A DNA stretch of 64,000 nucleotides from Paraburkholderia azotifigens (GTDB lineage Bacteria; Pseudomonadota; Gammaproteobacteria; Burkholderiales; Burkholderiaceae), in NCBI RefSeq assembly GCF_007995085.1, contig NZ_VOQS01000005.1:1922001-1986000 (forward strand), in the 5' to 3' direction. Every line of letters begins with the position of its first letter. Positions within the stretch are counted from its first letter, which is position 1. Below the pieces are notes generated by a model. That model saw only the letters and a program-made list of their open reading frames with translations. It searched no databases and had not been told where the DNA came from. Shown piece after piece: positions 53,106 to 63,239 of the stretch. Both the position numbers and the translations under genes were made by a program.

Positions 53106-53401
53106 TTTCGCGAAGCTGCTGAACCGCGCGCACGCCGCCTTGGCTTCCCCAGCTCACGAAGCCGATGGGCTTGCGATTCCACGCGGGGTATACCCAATCG
53201 ATTGCGTTCTTGAGGACGGCGGGGGGGGCCGAAGTTGTATTCGGCCGTTGCCACTACGAAAGCGTCGGACGTTCCGATCTGTTCGGTCCAGCGACGCACA
53301 ACCTCATTGTCGTAGGGAGCACGCCCAGGCATGCCCGGCGGGACCGCGTTGTCGAACAGGGGCATCGGATAGTCACGCAGGTCCAGCAAACGTACGGGCA
53401 C
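53106..53401 (-). pseudogene. NADPH-dependent FMN reductase fragment with frameshift
   Basis: Reads VRLLDLRDYPMPLFDNAV ... FVVATAEYNFGPP, the N-terminal flavodoxin-like part of an NAD(P)H:FMN/quinone reductase. A homopolymer of Gs (53220-53228 on plus) then shifts the frame; in the next frame it continues AVLKNAIDWVYPAWNRKPIG FVSWGSQGGVRAVQQLREIA and stops at the IS66 junction. The 5' end is also missing, joined at ~53400 to the GGDEF-EAL gene. A double-truncated, frameshifted relic. Confidence 0.75.
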
Positions 53402-53411
53402 GCAGATCTAC

Positions 53412-55667
53412 GTGCTCGACATGAGCAACAACAAGCTGATCGTGCGCGCCGACGAAACGCCCGCCAGCGCGGGCGCGACCGTCGCGCCCGGCCTGATCGA
53501 CCGGATCACGCATAACAACGAAACCCTTGGCGAGCCGAACGGCTTCGTCAGTTTCGAAGGCCAGGACCGTGCAGGCTATTTCGCCGCGTACACGCGGATT
53601 CCCGGTACGACGTGGTTCGTGGTCAGCACGATCCCGGAGAAGAAGCTGACAGCCGAAGCGCAATCCGTGCGCAACCAGATCGTGCTGGTCGGCATTTCGG
53701 GCTTTCTGCTGTCCATCTTCTTTGCCTACTTCATCTCGCACAGCATTTCGGCGCCGCTGAAAAATCTGGTGCGCAAGATGCACGACACGGGCAGCGATGC
53801 AGGCGCCGAAGCCGGCGCGCTCGCCGAAGAGGCGCATGCCGACGGCGACGGCCAGGACGAACTGGGCAGGCTCGAACAGCGGTTCGAAAGAATGCGCGCG
53901 GCGATACGGCAGAAAATCCAGAAGATCAACGAGATCAACGCGTCGCTCGAACAGACTGTGGCCGAGCGCACGGCCGAACTCGTCAGCCGCGAACTGGAGT
54001 CGCGGACGCTGATCGAAAATTCGCCGGACACGATCACGCGCTACGACCGCGACCTGCGCCGCACGTATGCGAACCCGGCGTTTTGCTCGTCGGCGGGACG
54101 CAGCCTCAGTGAAGCGCTCGGCAAGCGGCCTTCGGAGATACCGGGCGGCGCGAACGCGCTGACCTACGAGCGCAAGATCAGCGAAGCGATCTCGAGCGGC
54201 AAGAGCGGGCAGTTCGAACTGCGCTGGGTCAGCAAGGACGGCCAGGAGCAGTGCTCGCATATCCGTCTCACGCCGGAGGTCGATCCCTCCGGCAACGTGA
54301 ATTCGGTGCTGGCCGTCGGACGCGACCTGTCGGACCGGATGGCGTTCGAAGCCGCGATCTGGCAGCAGGCCAACTTCGACACGCTGACGCAGTTGCCGAA
54401 CCGGCAGATGTTCCAGAACCGACTCGAACAGGAAGCGAAGGTCGCGCAGCGCTCCGGACACCGGATGGCCTTGATGCTGATCGATCTCGACCGCTTCAAG
54501 GAAGTCAACGATTCGCTGGGTCACGATACGGGCGACACGCTGCTGATCGAAGCCGCGCGGCGCATCACATCCTGCGTGCGTGAATCGGACACCGTCGCGC
54601 GTCTGGGCGGCGACGAGTTCACCGTGATCCTGCCGGACATCGACAACGCAGGCAGCATCGAGCGGATCGCACGGACCATCATCGCCACGCTGTGCGAGCC
54701 GTTCGCGCTCGGCCCGGACGAGGCGTTCATCTCGGCGAGCATCGGCGTCACGGTGTATCCGGACGACGCGCGCGAACTCGATGTGCTCTTCAAGAACGCC
54801 GATCAGGCGATGTACGCGGCCAAGAACGCGGGCCGCAACCGCCTGAACTACTTCACGCCGGACCTGCAGGTCGCGGCGGAAAAGCGCCTGCGTCTGACGA
54901 GCGATCTGCGCACCGCCTTGCCGCACGATCAGTTCCGCCTCTACTACCAGCCGATCGTCGATCTCGCGACGGGCGACATCTTCAAGGCCGAGGCGCTGAT
55001 CCGCTGGCTGCACCCCGAGCGCGGCATGGTCAGCCCGCTCGACTTCATTCCGCTGGCGGAAGACACGGGCCTGATCGTGCCGATCGGCGATTGGGTGTTC
55101 AGACAAGCGGTGCAGCAGGCAAAGCTGTGGCGCACGCGCTTTCATCCGTCGTTCCAGATCAGCGTGAACATGTCGCCCGTGCAGATTCGCCAGGACAATC
55201 AGCTCGGCGCGCAATGGTCCGAGTACCTGAATCGCGAGGGCATGCCGGGGCAGAGCATCGCGATCGAAATCACGGAAGGCCTGCTGCTGCACGCCGACCT
55301 GAATATCGACGAGCGGCTCGCGACGTTCCGCAACGCGGGCATCCGCATTTCGATCGACGATTTCGGCACGGGTTATTCGTCGCTCGCGTATCTGAAGCGC
55401 TTTGATATCGATTTTCTGAAGATCGACCGGTCTTTCGTGCAGAACCTGGACTTCGACGCCGACAATCAGGCGCTATGCGAAGCGATGGTCGTGCTCGCGC
55501 ACAAGCTCGGACTGAAGGTCATCGCGGAAGGCGTCGAAACCGTCGAGCAACGCGACTTCCTGACGGCCGTCGGTTGCGACTTCGCGCAAGGCTTTTTGTA
55601 TTCGCAGCCGGTCCCGGCCGATCAGTTCGAAGCGCTCGTCTGGCCGCGTATCGAAGAAAGCATTTGA
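53412..55667 (+). pseudogene. GGDEF-EAL cyclic-di-GMP protein, 5'-truncated
   Basis: The open frame enters at the island junction (~53395) in the middle of a Cache-type periplasmic sensor domain (TQIYVLDMSNNKLIVRADE ... FVSTIPEKK), so the first membrane helix and most of the sensor are lost. The rest is intact: a membrane helix (~88-110), HAMP (~112-165), PAS (~195-300), GGDEF with active LGGDEF and an I-site RESD five residues earlier, and EAL (KAEALIRW, DFGTGYSSLAYLKRFDIDFLKID). It would make and/or degrade cyclic di-GMP. GTG 53412 or ATG 53421 could still express a truncated, possibly deregulated protein. Confidence 0.8.
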
Positions 55668-55691
55668 CGAACGCGATGGCGTAGCCGCGCT

Positions 55692-56348
55692 TTATTGCTT
55701 GACGCGCGCGACCACGGCGTCGGCAACCTGCGCGGCTGCCTGCTTGATGTCGGCCTGTTCGTCGTTGCCCGCCATCACGTAGCGCGCTGCCGCAACGTAC
55801 GGATTGAGCTTGATGATCGCGCCGGGCGCATGCTTGTCGGATTGCCCTTCGACGGTCTGATAAAGCGGCGCAGGCGACTCGACGGGCAACGCGTCGATGG
55901 CGACGGCAAGCTCGATCTTGCCCTGTCCCGCGCCAGAACCGACGACAGCACGCCGCACGCGGTTGCCTTCGTCGACGGCCAGAAACACGCCGCGCACCAG
56001 CCAGCCTTGCGCGGGCAGCGGCGACCCGGCAGGAAGACGGCGCGCATCGATGCCGTCGCGCTGCAGATCGCCGACCAGCGTGTCCGCCATGCTGGCGACG
56101 AGCGCCTGCGACTTCTTCTGAGGATCCTGCTCCGTCAGATGCAGCGGCGACACCGCGCCCGCAAACCGGCGCGCGCGGCTCACACGGCTTTGATCGGGCG
56201 TGATATTGGCCGCATCGAGTTCGAAGTCCGACACGTAGACGACGGGCGCTTTGGCGCTTTCCACGCCGCCTTGCTGGCCCGAAGCAACGGACGCGAATGC
56301 AGCGAACCAGCACACTGCAACGAAGCCTTTCCACCTTCGATTGTTCAT
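55692..56348 (-). CDS. DUF4410-domain exported protein
   Basis: A 218-residue protein with a signal peptide (GFVAVCWFAAFASVASGQ) and the DUF4410 pattern: VVYVSDFELDAANI, RRLPAGSPLPAQGWLVRGVF, VDEGNRVRRAVVGSGAGQGKIELAV, and a C-terminal Ala-rich helix (ADIKQAAAQVADAVVARVKQ). DUF4410 proteins are periplasmic or lipoprotein-like with no known reaction. ATG 56348 gives the proper signal sequence. Convergent with the GGDEF-EAL gene. Confidence 0.85.
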   Translation of the reverse strand: MNNRRWKGFVAVCWFAAFASVASGQQGGVESAKAPVVYVSDFELDAANITPDQSRVSRARRFAGAVSPLHLTEQDPQKKSQALVASMADTLVGDLQRDGIDARRLPAGSPLPAQGWLVRGVFLAVDEGNRVRRAVVGSGAGQGKIELAVAIDALPVESPAPLYQTVEGQSDKHAPGAIIKLNPYVAAARYVMAGNDEQADIKQAAAQVADAVVARVKQ

Positions 56349-56577
56349 CGCGGTCTCCTGATCGTGGCGATCATGCGGAAACTGTTTGCGCCATCGACGA
56401 ATATACGCCGGCTGCGCCCGATGCACCCACGAGCGGCCCGATCACATCCGCAGAATCAGGCAAGACTTCCAGAGTTTTTGGACAACAGAAACAGCCCGCT
56501 TTGAGCCACACTGCGACACGCAAGCGCGCAACGCTGCACAGCGCGCGCGCATAACCAGAACCCGCCCGGAGTCATCG

Positions 56578-57039
56578 ATGTCCACCACTCTGATTCTCAA
56601 CGGCAAGTCCACGACGCTGGACGCCGATCCCAACATGCCGCTGCTCTGGGCGATCCGCGAAGTCGCGGGCCTGCACGGCACGAAATTCGGTTGCGGCATG
56701 GCGCAATGCGGCGCATGCACGGTGCATCTCGAAGGCCAGCCGATCCGCTCCTGCATCACGCCGCTGTCGGCTGTCGAGGGCCGCCACATCACCACGATCG
56801 AAGGTTTGCAGGGCAAGCCCGCAAAGGCCGTGCAGACCGCGTGGGTAAAGCTGCAAGTGCCGCAGTGCGGCTACTGCCAGTCCGGACAGATCATGTCCGC
56901 TGCCGCGCTGCTCGCGCAAAACCCCAAGCCGACGGACGCCGACATCGACGCCGCGATGAGCGGCAACATCTGCCGCTGTGCGACCTATACGCGGATTCGT
57001 GCGGCGATCCACGACGCCGCCAGCACGATTCAGGGGTGA
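56578..57039 (+). CDS. [2Fe-2S] subunit of a molybdenum hydroxylase (IorA-like)
   Basis: A 153-residue ferredoxin-like subunit with both [2Fe-2S] clusters of the xanthine-oxidase family: the plant-type cluster ([15 protein letters not shown] plus Cys in RSCITP) and the C-terminal helical cluster ([10 protein letters not shown] and [11 protein letters not shown]). It delivers electrons from the molybdenum subunit encoded 4 bp downstream. Resembles isoquinoline 1-oxidoreductase alpha subunits. ATG 56578 follows CGGAG; the longer upstream frame is not conserved. Confidence 0.92.
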   Translation: MSTTLILNGKSTTLDADPNMPLLWAIREVAGLHGTKFGCGMAQCGACTVHLEGQPIRSCITPLSAVEGRHITTIEGLQGKPAKAVQTAWVKLQVPQCGYCQSGQIMSAAALLAQNPKPTDADIDAAMSGNICRCATYTRIRAAIHDAASTIQG

Positions 57040-57042
57040 GCG

Positions 57043-59235
57043 ATGACGACCGATACCGTTGACATTCAGCGTCCGGCGCGGCGTTCGTTTCTGAAAGGCG
57101 CGGGCACGGCGGCCGCGCTCGCGCTCACCATCGGCTTCGAATGGACCGTGACGTCGCGGCGCGCGATTGCCGCGCAAGCACCCGGCGCCGCGTTCACGCC
57201 GAACGCCTTCCTGCGCGTCGGCGCCGACGACAGCGTGACCGTGATCGCCAAGCACGTCGAAATGGGCCAGGGCGCGTACACGGGCATCGCGACGATCGTC
57301 GCGGAAGAACTCGATGCGGACTGGTCGCATGTGCGCGTCGAAAGCGCGCCCGCCGATGCGAAGCGCTACGCGAATCTCGCCTTCGGCACGATCCAGGGCA
57401 CGGGCGGCAGCTCGGCCATGGCCAATTCGTGGATGCAGCTGCGCGATGCGGGCGCGAAAGCTCGCGCGATGCTGGTGACGGCAGCGGCACAGCAATGGAA
57501 AGTGCCCGCGTCCGGGTTGCGCACCGAGCGCGGCGTCGTCTATCACGACGCGAGCGGCCGGCATGCGACGTATGGCTCGCTGACCACGGCGGCGGCGGCG
57601 TTGCCCGTGCCGGAGAACGTGACACTGAAGGATCCGAAGGACTTCAGGCTGATCGGCAGTCAGGCGCCGCGTGTCGACGTGCCGCCGAAAACCGACGGCA
57701 CCGCGCAATTCACGCTCGACGTGACGTTCCCCGGCATGCTCGTCGCCGTGATCCAGCGGCCGCCGCAATTCGGCGCGACGGTGCGTTCCTTCGACGCGTC
57801 GGCGGCGAAAGCGGTGGCCGGTGTGGTGAACGTGGTGCAGGTGCCGCGCGGCGTGGCTGTCGTCGGGAAGAGTTTCTGGGCCGCGAAGCAGGGACGCGAC
57901 GCACTGAAAGTGGAGTGGGACGACACGAACGCCGAGAAGCGCAGTTCGGCGGACATCATGGCCGAATACCGCAAGGCCGCCGACAAGCCCGGTCTGCCCG
58001 CGCGCACGGAAGGCGATGCATCGAAGGCAATCCAGGGCGCGGCGCGCAAGATCAGCGCGAGCTACGAATTCCCGTACCTCGCGCATGCGCCGATGGAGCC
58101 GCTCGATGCCGTCGTCAAGCTGACACCCAACAGCTGCGAAATCTGGGCGGGCGACCAGTTCCAGACTATCGATCAGGCGAACGCGGCGCGCGTCGCCGGT
58201 CTGCAGCCGCAGCAGGTCAGCATCCACACGCTGTATGCGGGCGGCAGCTTCGGACGGCGCGCGAATCCGGGTTCGGACTATATCGTCGAGGCTGTGTCGA
58301 TCGCCAGGGCGCTCGGCGCGAACGGCACGCCCGTCAAGCTGCAATGGACGCGCGAAGACGACATCCACGGCGGCCTGTATCGCCCGATGTATTTCCACAA
58401 GCTCGAAGCGGGCCTGTCGCGCGACGGCAAGCTGGTCGGCTGGCAGCATCGGATCGTCGGACAGTCTATCGTCGCCGATACGCCGTTCTCGGGACTGATC
58501 AAGAACGGAATCGACGGCACCTCGGTGGAAGGCGCGGCGAACATCGCGTATGCGATTCCGAACCTCTCCGTCGAACTGTCGACGATGCGCACGGGCGTGC
58601 CCGTTCTGTGGTGGCGCGTGGTGGGCAGTTCGCACACGGCCTTCGCGGTCGAAGCGTTCATCGACGAAGCCGCGCACGCGGCCGGGAAAGACCCGTACAC
58701 GTTCCGGCGCGATCTGCTCGAACACGAGCCGCGCATGCGCGGCGTGCTCGATCTCGCCGCTCAGAAAGCGGGCTGGAGCAATGCGCCCCTGCCGCCCGGC
58801 AAAGGGCGCGGCATCGCCGTGGCCGAAGCGTTCAAGACCTTCGTCGCGCAGGTGGCCGAGGTATCCGTCGACAAGGACGGCAAGGTGAAGGTCGATCGTG
58901 TGGTCTGCGCGGTGGATTGCGGCACCGCCATCAACCCGGATGTGATTGCGGCGCAGGTCGAAGGCGGTATCGGCTTCGGTTTGGGCGCGGCGTTGTACGG
59001 CGCGATCACGCTGAAGGACGGGCGCATCGAGCAGAACAACTTCGACGGCTATCGCGTGCTGCGGATCGACGCGATGCCGAAGGTCGAAGTGCACATCGTC
59101 CCGTCGACGCTGCCGCCAACGGGCATCGGCGAGCCTGGCGTCGCGCCTGTCGGCCCCGCCGTCGCGAATGCGATTTTCGCGGCCACGGGCAAGCGGGTTT
59201 ATGCGCTGCCGTTCTCGACGGAGAACCTCGCCTGA
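57043..59235 (+). CDS. Molybdopterin-binding subunit of aldehyde/isoquinoline oxidoreductase (IorB-like)
   Basis: A 730-residue protein with an N-terminal twin-arginine leader ([19 protein letters not shown]), indicating export of the folded complex with its small subunit. It carries IorB-type repeats of the aldehyde oxidase molybdopterin domain: [62 protein letters not shown] and, near the C-terminus, [14 protein letters not shown] (the GEPGVAP region holds the catalytic-type Glu). It hydroxylates an N-heterocycle or oxidises an aldehyde; the substrate is not deducible. No cytochrome subunit follows. Confidence 0.9.
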   Translation: MTTDTVDIQRPARRSFLKGAGTAAALALTIGFEWTVTSRRAIAAQAPGAAFTPNAFLRVGADDSVTVIAKHVEMGQGAYTGIATIVAEELDADWSHVRVESAPADAKRYANLAFGTIQGTGGSSAMANSWMQLRDAGAKARAMLVTAAAQQWKVPASGLRTERGVVYHDASGRHATYGSLTTAAAALPVPENVTLKDPKDFRLIGSQAPRVDVPPKTDGTAQFTLDVTFPGMLVAVIQRPPQFGATVRSFDASAAKAVAGVVNVVQVPRGVAVVGKSFWAAKQGRDALKVEWDDTNAEKRSSADIMAEYRKAADKPGLPARTEGDASKAIQGAARKISASYEFPYLAHAPMEPLDAVVKLTPNSCEIWAGDQFQTIDQANAARVAGLQPQQVSIHTLYAGGSFGRRANPGSDYIVEAVSIARALGANGTPVKLQWTREDDIHGGLYRPMYFHKLEAGLSRDGKLVGWQHRIVGQSIVADTPFSGLIKNGIDGTSVEGAANIAYAIPNLSVELSTMRTGVPVLWWRVVGSSHTAFAVEAFIDEAAHAAGKDPYTFRRDLLEHEPRMRGVLDLAAQKAGWSNAPLPPGKGRGIAVAEAFKTFVAQVAEVSVDKDGKVKVDRVVCAVDCGTAINPDVIAAQVEGGIGFGLGAALYGAITLKDGRIEQNNFDGYRVLRIDAMPKVEVHIVPSTLPPTGIGEPGVAPVGPAVANAIFAATGKRVYALPFSTENLA

Positions 59236-59324
59236 GGACGCGAGTCCGCGCCTTCAGTCAGCGATATAGTCAGCGATAGTCAGCCATCAGGCGGCGGGCA
59301 GCCGGCCCGCCGCATCCGGCTTGA

Positions 59325-59651
59325 TTACTGCCCGAAGAAAACCGGCTTCGGATTGCCGTCCGTCGATGTCGACGCCGGCGCACCCATCTGCATCGTGCCG
59401 CTCGGCGCGACGCCGCCTACTGCTGTCTGTTCCAGCGGCTGCCCGCCAGCCGACGCCCTGGCTTCGGCTGCCTGAATATCCGCGGGATAAGACGCGTCGT
59501 CCGCTACGGGGCGATAGCCCGCCTGCTCGACGCGTTGCAGATCATCGCGAACCTGCGCGCGCGTGACCTGGCCCTGGTCGGCCTGAGCAAAGGAAAGTGC
59601 CGGCGCAGCCAGCGCACACGATACGACTACGGCTTGAATCAGTGCTTTCAT
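59325..59651 (-). CDS. DUF4148-domain exported small protein
   Basis: A 108-residue protein with a signal peptide (MKALIQAVVVSCALAAPALS) and the DUF4148 core (LTRAQVRDDLQRVEQAGYRP-like: VTRAQVRDDLQRVEQAGYRP, then DASYPADIQAAEAR), ending in a Gly/Ala/Thr-rich tail. This family is abundant in Burkholderiaceae, exported, and of unknown function. Single gene, convergent with the iorB-like gene. Confidence 0.88.
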   Translation of the reverse strand: MKALIQAVVVSCALAAPALSFAQADQGQVTRAQVRDDLQRVEQAGYRPVADDASYPADIQAAEARASAGGQPLEQTAVGGVAPSGTMQMGAPASTSTDGNPKPVFFGQ

Positions 59652-59828
59652 GATGGTTCACCTGCATGTGAGTCCTCGACCAGCGCCACATCCATAAAGA
59701 CGTGGCCCCAATGCCCTTCGCCGCCTTTCCCTGCTTGTCGGTTTCGGTCCCGCCAGCCATGTGGCTGCCGGTCGCAAAGGGTTAACGCCATTGTGTGCAC
59801 TGACGGCTGACCTAACCCTGTCTCTCAG

Positions 59829-59908
59829 ATGACAAATCGGTCATTTACGCAAATGACATCGTTTCGAGCCGTTTATGCTCGGCACCAGATGTCAAATTCG
59901 TAATGTCA
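59829..59908. promoter_or_regulatory. Cluster of ATGACA/TGTCAT half-sites upstream of RND operon
   Basis: Inverted pair ATGACAAATCGGTCAT (59829-59844), then ATGACA at 59853 and ATGTCA at 59889 and 59903, all within 80 bp in the 360-bp gap before the efflux permease gene. Candidate operator array for a regulator not encoded in the window. Confidence 0.4.
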
Positions 59909-60014
59909 CAGTCACGGATGAGTAAGTGCCCCGCCGCCACACTGCGATCCCATGAAATGCCCGGGCGCGATCCGCGTTCGGGCAATCCGGCAGATCATCG
60001 TCCAAGGAAACGTC

Positions 60015-63000
60015 ATGTGGATCGTCAAACTGGCCCTGCGGCGGCCCTACACTTTCATCGTGCTGGCCGTGCTGCTCTTCATCGTCGGGCCGATAGCGAT
60101 CCTGCGTACGCCGACGGACATCTTCCCGAACATCGACATTCCCGTCGTCAGCATCGTCTGGTCGTATAACGGCTTTTCCGCCGAAGACATGGCGCACCGG
60201 ATCACGTCGAACTACGAGCGCGCGCTTACGACCGACGTCGACGATATCGAACACATCGAATCGCAATCGCTGAACGGCGTGGCCGTCGTGAAGGTGTTCT
60301 TCCATCCGGGCGCGGATATCAACCGCGCGATCGCCCAGGCCGCTTCGAATTCCGCATCGATCCTGCGCGTGCTGCCGCCCGGCACGCTGCCGCCGAACAT
60401 CATCACCTACAACGCGTCGACGGTGCCCGTGCTGCAACTGGGTCTTTCGAGCAACACGCTGCCCGAACAGACGCTCTACGACCTCGGCAACAGCTTCATC
60501 CGCACGCAGCTCGCGACCATTCAAGGCGCAGCGGTGCCGCTGCCATACGGCGGCAAGATCCGCCAGATCATGGTCCAGCTCGATCCAAAAGCGCTGCAGG
60601 CAAAAGGCCTCGCGCCCGCCGACGTGGTCAACGCGGTCAACGCGCAAAACCTGATTTTGCCTGGCGGCACCGCGAAGATCGGCTCGCGCGAATACAACGT
60701 CGAGATGAACGGCAGCACGAGCACCGTCGCGGCGCTCAACAATCTGCCCATCAAGACGGCGAACGGCAGCGTCGTCTATGTGCGCGACGTCGCGCATGTG
60801 ATCGACGGCTATGCGCCGCAAACGAACATCGTGCGCAGCGACGGCAAGCGCGCGGCGCTGCTGCAAATCGAAAAGACGGGCAGCGCGTCGACGCTCACGA
60901 TCATCCAGCAGGTCAAGGCGATGCTGCCGAAGATCGCTGCAGGCCTGCCTAGCGCGTTGAAAATCACGCCGCTCTCCGATCAGTCCGTGTTCGTGAAGTC
61001 GGCGATTTCGGGCGTCGTGCGCGAAGCGTTGATCGCGGCGTGCCTGACGGCCGCAATGATCCTGCTGTTTCTCGGCAGCTGGCGCGCAACGTTGATCATC
61101 GCCGTGTCGATTCCGCTTGCCGTGTTGACCTCGCTGATCGCGCTGGCCGCGCTCGGGCAGACGATCAACATCATGACGCTCGGCGGACTCGCGCTCGCCG
61201 TCGGCATTCTCGTCGACGATGCGACCGTGGCCATCGAAAACATCACGCATCACCTCGAAAAAGGCGAGGCGCTGCACGACGCCATATTGAACGGCTCCGG
61301 CGAAATCGCCGTGCCGACGTTCGTCTCGACGCTGTCGATCTGTATCGTGTTCGTGCCGATGTTTTTGCTCTCGGGCGTCGCGCGTTATCTGTTCGTGCCG
61401 CTGGCGGAGGCCGTCGTGTTTGCGATGTGCGCGTCGTACTTCTTCTCGCGCACGCTGATCCCGACGCTCGCGATGTATCTGATGCGCGCGCCGTCGAAGA
61501 ACGGTCAACTCGCGCAAGGCCGCTTTGCGATTTTCGCGCGCTTTCAGGCGCGCTTCGAGCATTGTTTCGAAGCGCTGCGCCACGGTTATCACAACGTGCT
61601 GCAACGTGCGATTGCGAGCCGCCGACGCTTCATCCCGATCTATCTCGCGCTGTGTTTCGCGTCGCTCGCGCTGATTCCGTTTGCGGGCCGCGACTTCTTT
61701 CCCGCAGTCGATACGGGCGAAATCAAGCTGCATCTGCGCGTGCCGACGGGCACGCGTATCGAGCAGACGGCGCGTATCACCGATGAAGTCGAAGCGAAAA
61801 TCCGCAGCGTGATTCCGAAGTCGGAACAGGCGGCCGTGCTCGATAACATCGGCGTGCCCGTGAGCGGCATCAACCTGACGTACGACTCGTCGGACCCGAT
61901 CGGCTCGGAAGACGCCGACATCCTGATTACGCTCACACCCAATCACAAGCCGACGGCGCAATACGTCGCGCAGTTGCGCAACGTGCTCACGCAGGCGTTT
62001 CCCAGCGTGACGTTCGCGTTCCTGCCCGCCGATATCGTCAGCCAGATTCTGAACTTCGGCCTGCCCGCGCCGATCGACGTGCAGATTGTCGGCAACAAGC
62101 TCGAGCAGAACCGTGCCGTCGCCAACAAGCTGCTCGCGCAGATGCGCGGCGTGCGCGGTCTCGTCGATGCACGCATCCAGCAGCTCGGCGACGAACCGGC
62201 CATCGATATCGACGTCGATCGCACGAAAGCGATTCAGGCCGGGCTGACGCAAAAAGACGTCGCGCAGAACATGCTGATCGCGCTGTCGGGCAGTTCGCAG
62301 ACAACGCCGAATTTCTGGCTCGATCCGAAGAACGGTGTGAGCTATCCGCTGGTGACGGAAGTGCCGCAGTACGACATTGACTCGCTGCAAACGCTCACCA
62401 ACATTCCGTTGACGACCGACAAGGTGAGCGTCAATCCGCAGAATCAGCTTGGCACGCTCGGCACGACGTCGCGCAGCACGCAGCAGGCGGTCGTGTCGCA
62501 CTACAACGTGCAGCCCGTGCTCGATATTTTCGCGTCGACGCAAGGACGCGATCTGGGCAGCGTCGCCAGCGACGTTACGAAACTCGTCGACAACGCGCGC
62601 GCTCAATTGCCGCCTGGCTCGTCGATCGTGATTCGCGGCCAGGTGCAGTCGATGAACGAGTCGTTCGCGGGTCTCGGCGCGGGTCTCGTGTTCGCGATCG
62701 CGCTCGTCTATCTGCTGATGGTGGTGAATTTCCAGTCGTGGCTCGACCCGCTGATCATCATCAGCGGCCTGCCGGGTTCGCTCGCGGGTATCGCGTGGAT
62801 GCTGTTCGCCACGCACACGACGCTCAGCGTCCCCGCGTTGACAGGCACGATCCTGTGCATCGGCATTGCGACGGCGAACAGCATTCTCGTTATCAACACG
62901 GCGCGCGAGTCGCTGGCGGGCGGCATGGAGCCGCTTGCCGCCGCGCTCGATGCCGGCTTCAACCGCTTCCGCCCCGTGCTGATGACGGCGCTCGCGATGC

Positions 63001-63230
63001 TGATCGGCATGTTGCCGATGGCGCTCGGCCTCGGCGACGGCGGCGAACAGAACGCGCCGCTCGGACGCGCGGTGATCGGCGGCCTGGCGATCGGCACGGT
63101 GTCGACGCTGATGTTCGTGCCCGTCGTGTTTGGCCTGGTGCACGCGTGGCTCGCGAAACGCCGCGCGAAGAAGGCCGCCGATTCCGGCGATCACGCCGAT
63201 CAGGCCGACGTGACCACCCAAGCTCAATAA
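60015..63230 (+). CDS. RND efflux permease (HAE1 family)
   Basis: A 1071-residue inner-membrane pump with the RND twelve-helix plan: N-terminal helix (LALRRPYTFIVLAVLLF), first porter loop with FPNIDIPVVSIVWSYNGFSA, helices 2-6 including the proton-relay GILVDDATVAIENI (two adjacent Asp), a second large loop (GRDFFPAVDTGEIKLHLRVPTGT) and the C-terminal helix bundle. It exports small molecules driven by the proton gradient. ATG 60015 follows AAGGAAACG; in-frame codons from 59952 are not part of the family. The adaptor gene follows 10 bp later, the reverse of the usual adaptor-pump order. Confidence 0.93.
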   Translation: MWIVKLALRRPYTFIVLAVLLFIVGPIAILRTPTDIFPNIDIPVVSIVWSYNGFSAEDMAHRITSNYERALTTDVDDIEHIESQSLNGVAVVKVFFHPGADINRAIAQAASNSASILRVLPPGTLPPNIITYNASTVPVLQLGLSSNTLPEQTLYDLGNSFIRTQLATIQGAAVPLPYGGKIRQIMVQLDPKALQAKGLAPADVVNAVNAQNLILPGGTAKIGSREYNVEMNGSTSTVAALNNLPIKTANGSVVYVRDVAHVIDGYAPQTNIVRSDGKRAALLQIEKTGSASTLTIIQQVKAMLPKIAAGLPSALKITPLSDQSVFVKSAISGVVREALIAACLTAAMILLFLGSWRATLIIAVSIPLAVLTSLIALAALGQTINIMTLGGLALAVGILVDDATVAIENITHHLEKGEALHDAILNGSGEIAVPTFVSTLSICIVFVPMFLLSGVARYLFVPLAEAVVFAMCASYFFSRTLIPTLAMYLMRAPSKNGQLAQGRFAIFARFQARFEHCFEALRHGYHNVLQRAIASRRRFIPIYLALCFASLALIPFAGRDFFPAVDTGEIKLHLRVPTGTRIEQTARITDEVEAKIRSVIPKSEQAAVLDNIGVPVSGINLTYDSSDPIGSEDADILITLTPNHKPTAQYVAQLRNVLTQAFPSVTFAFLPADIVSQILNFGLPAPIDVQIVGNKLEQNRAVANKLLAQMRGVRGLVDARIQQLGDEPAIDIDVDRTKAIQAGLTQKDVAQNMLIALSGSSQTTPNFWLDPKNGVSYPLVTEVPQYDIDSLQTLTNIPLTTDKVSVNPQNQLGTLGTTSRSTQQAVVSHYNVQPVLDIFASTQGRDLGSVASDVTKLVDNARAQLPPGSSIVIRGQVQSMNESFAGLGAGLVFAIALVYLLMVVNFQSWLDPLIIISGLPGSLAGIAWMLFATHTTLSVPALTGTILCIGIATANSILVINTARESLAGGMEPLAAALDAGFNRFRPVLMTALAMLIGMLPMALGLGDGGEQNAPLGRAVIGGLAIGTVSTLMFVPVVFGLVHAWLAKRRAKKAADSGDHADQADVTTQAQ

Positions 63231-63239
63231 GGACTTGCC

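Noticed and set aside
44252..53411. CRISPR array or phage integration site with tRNA
   Set aside because: No regularly spaced direct repeats and no tRNA gene were seen in the island; no integrase gene was recognised.
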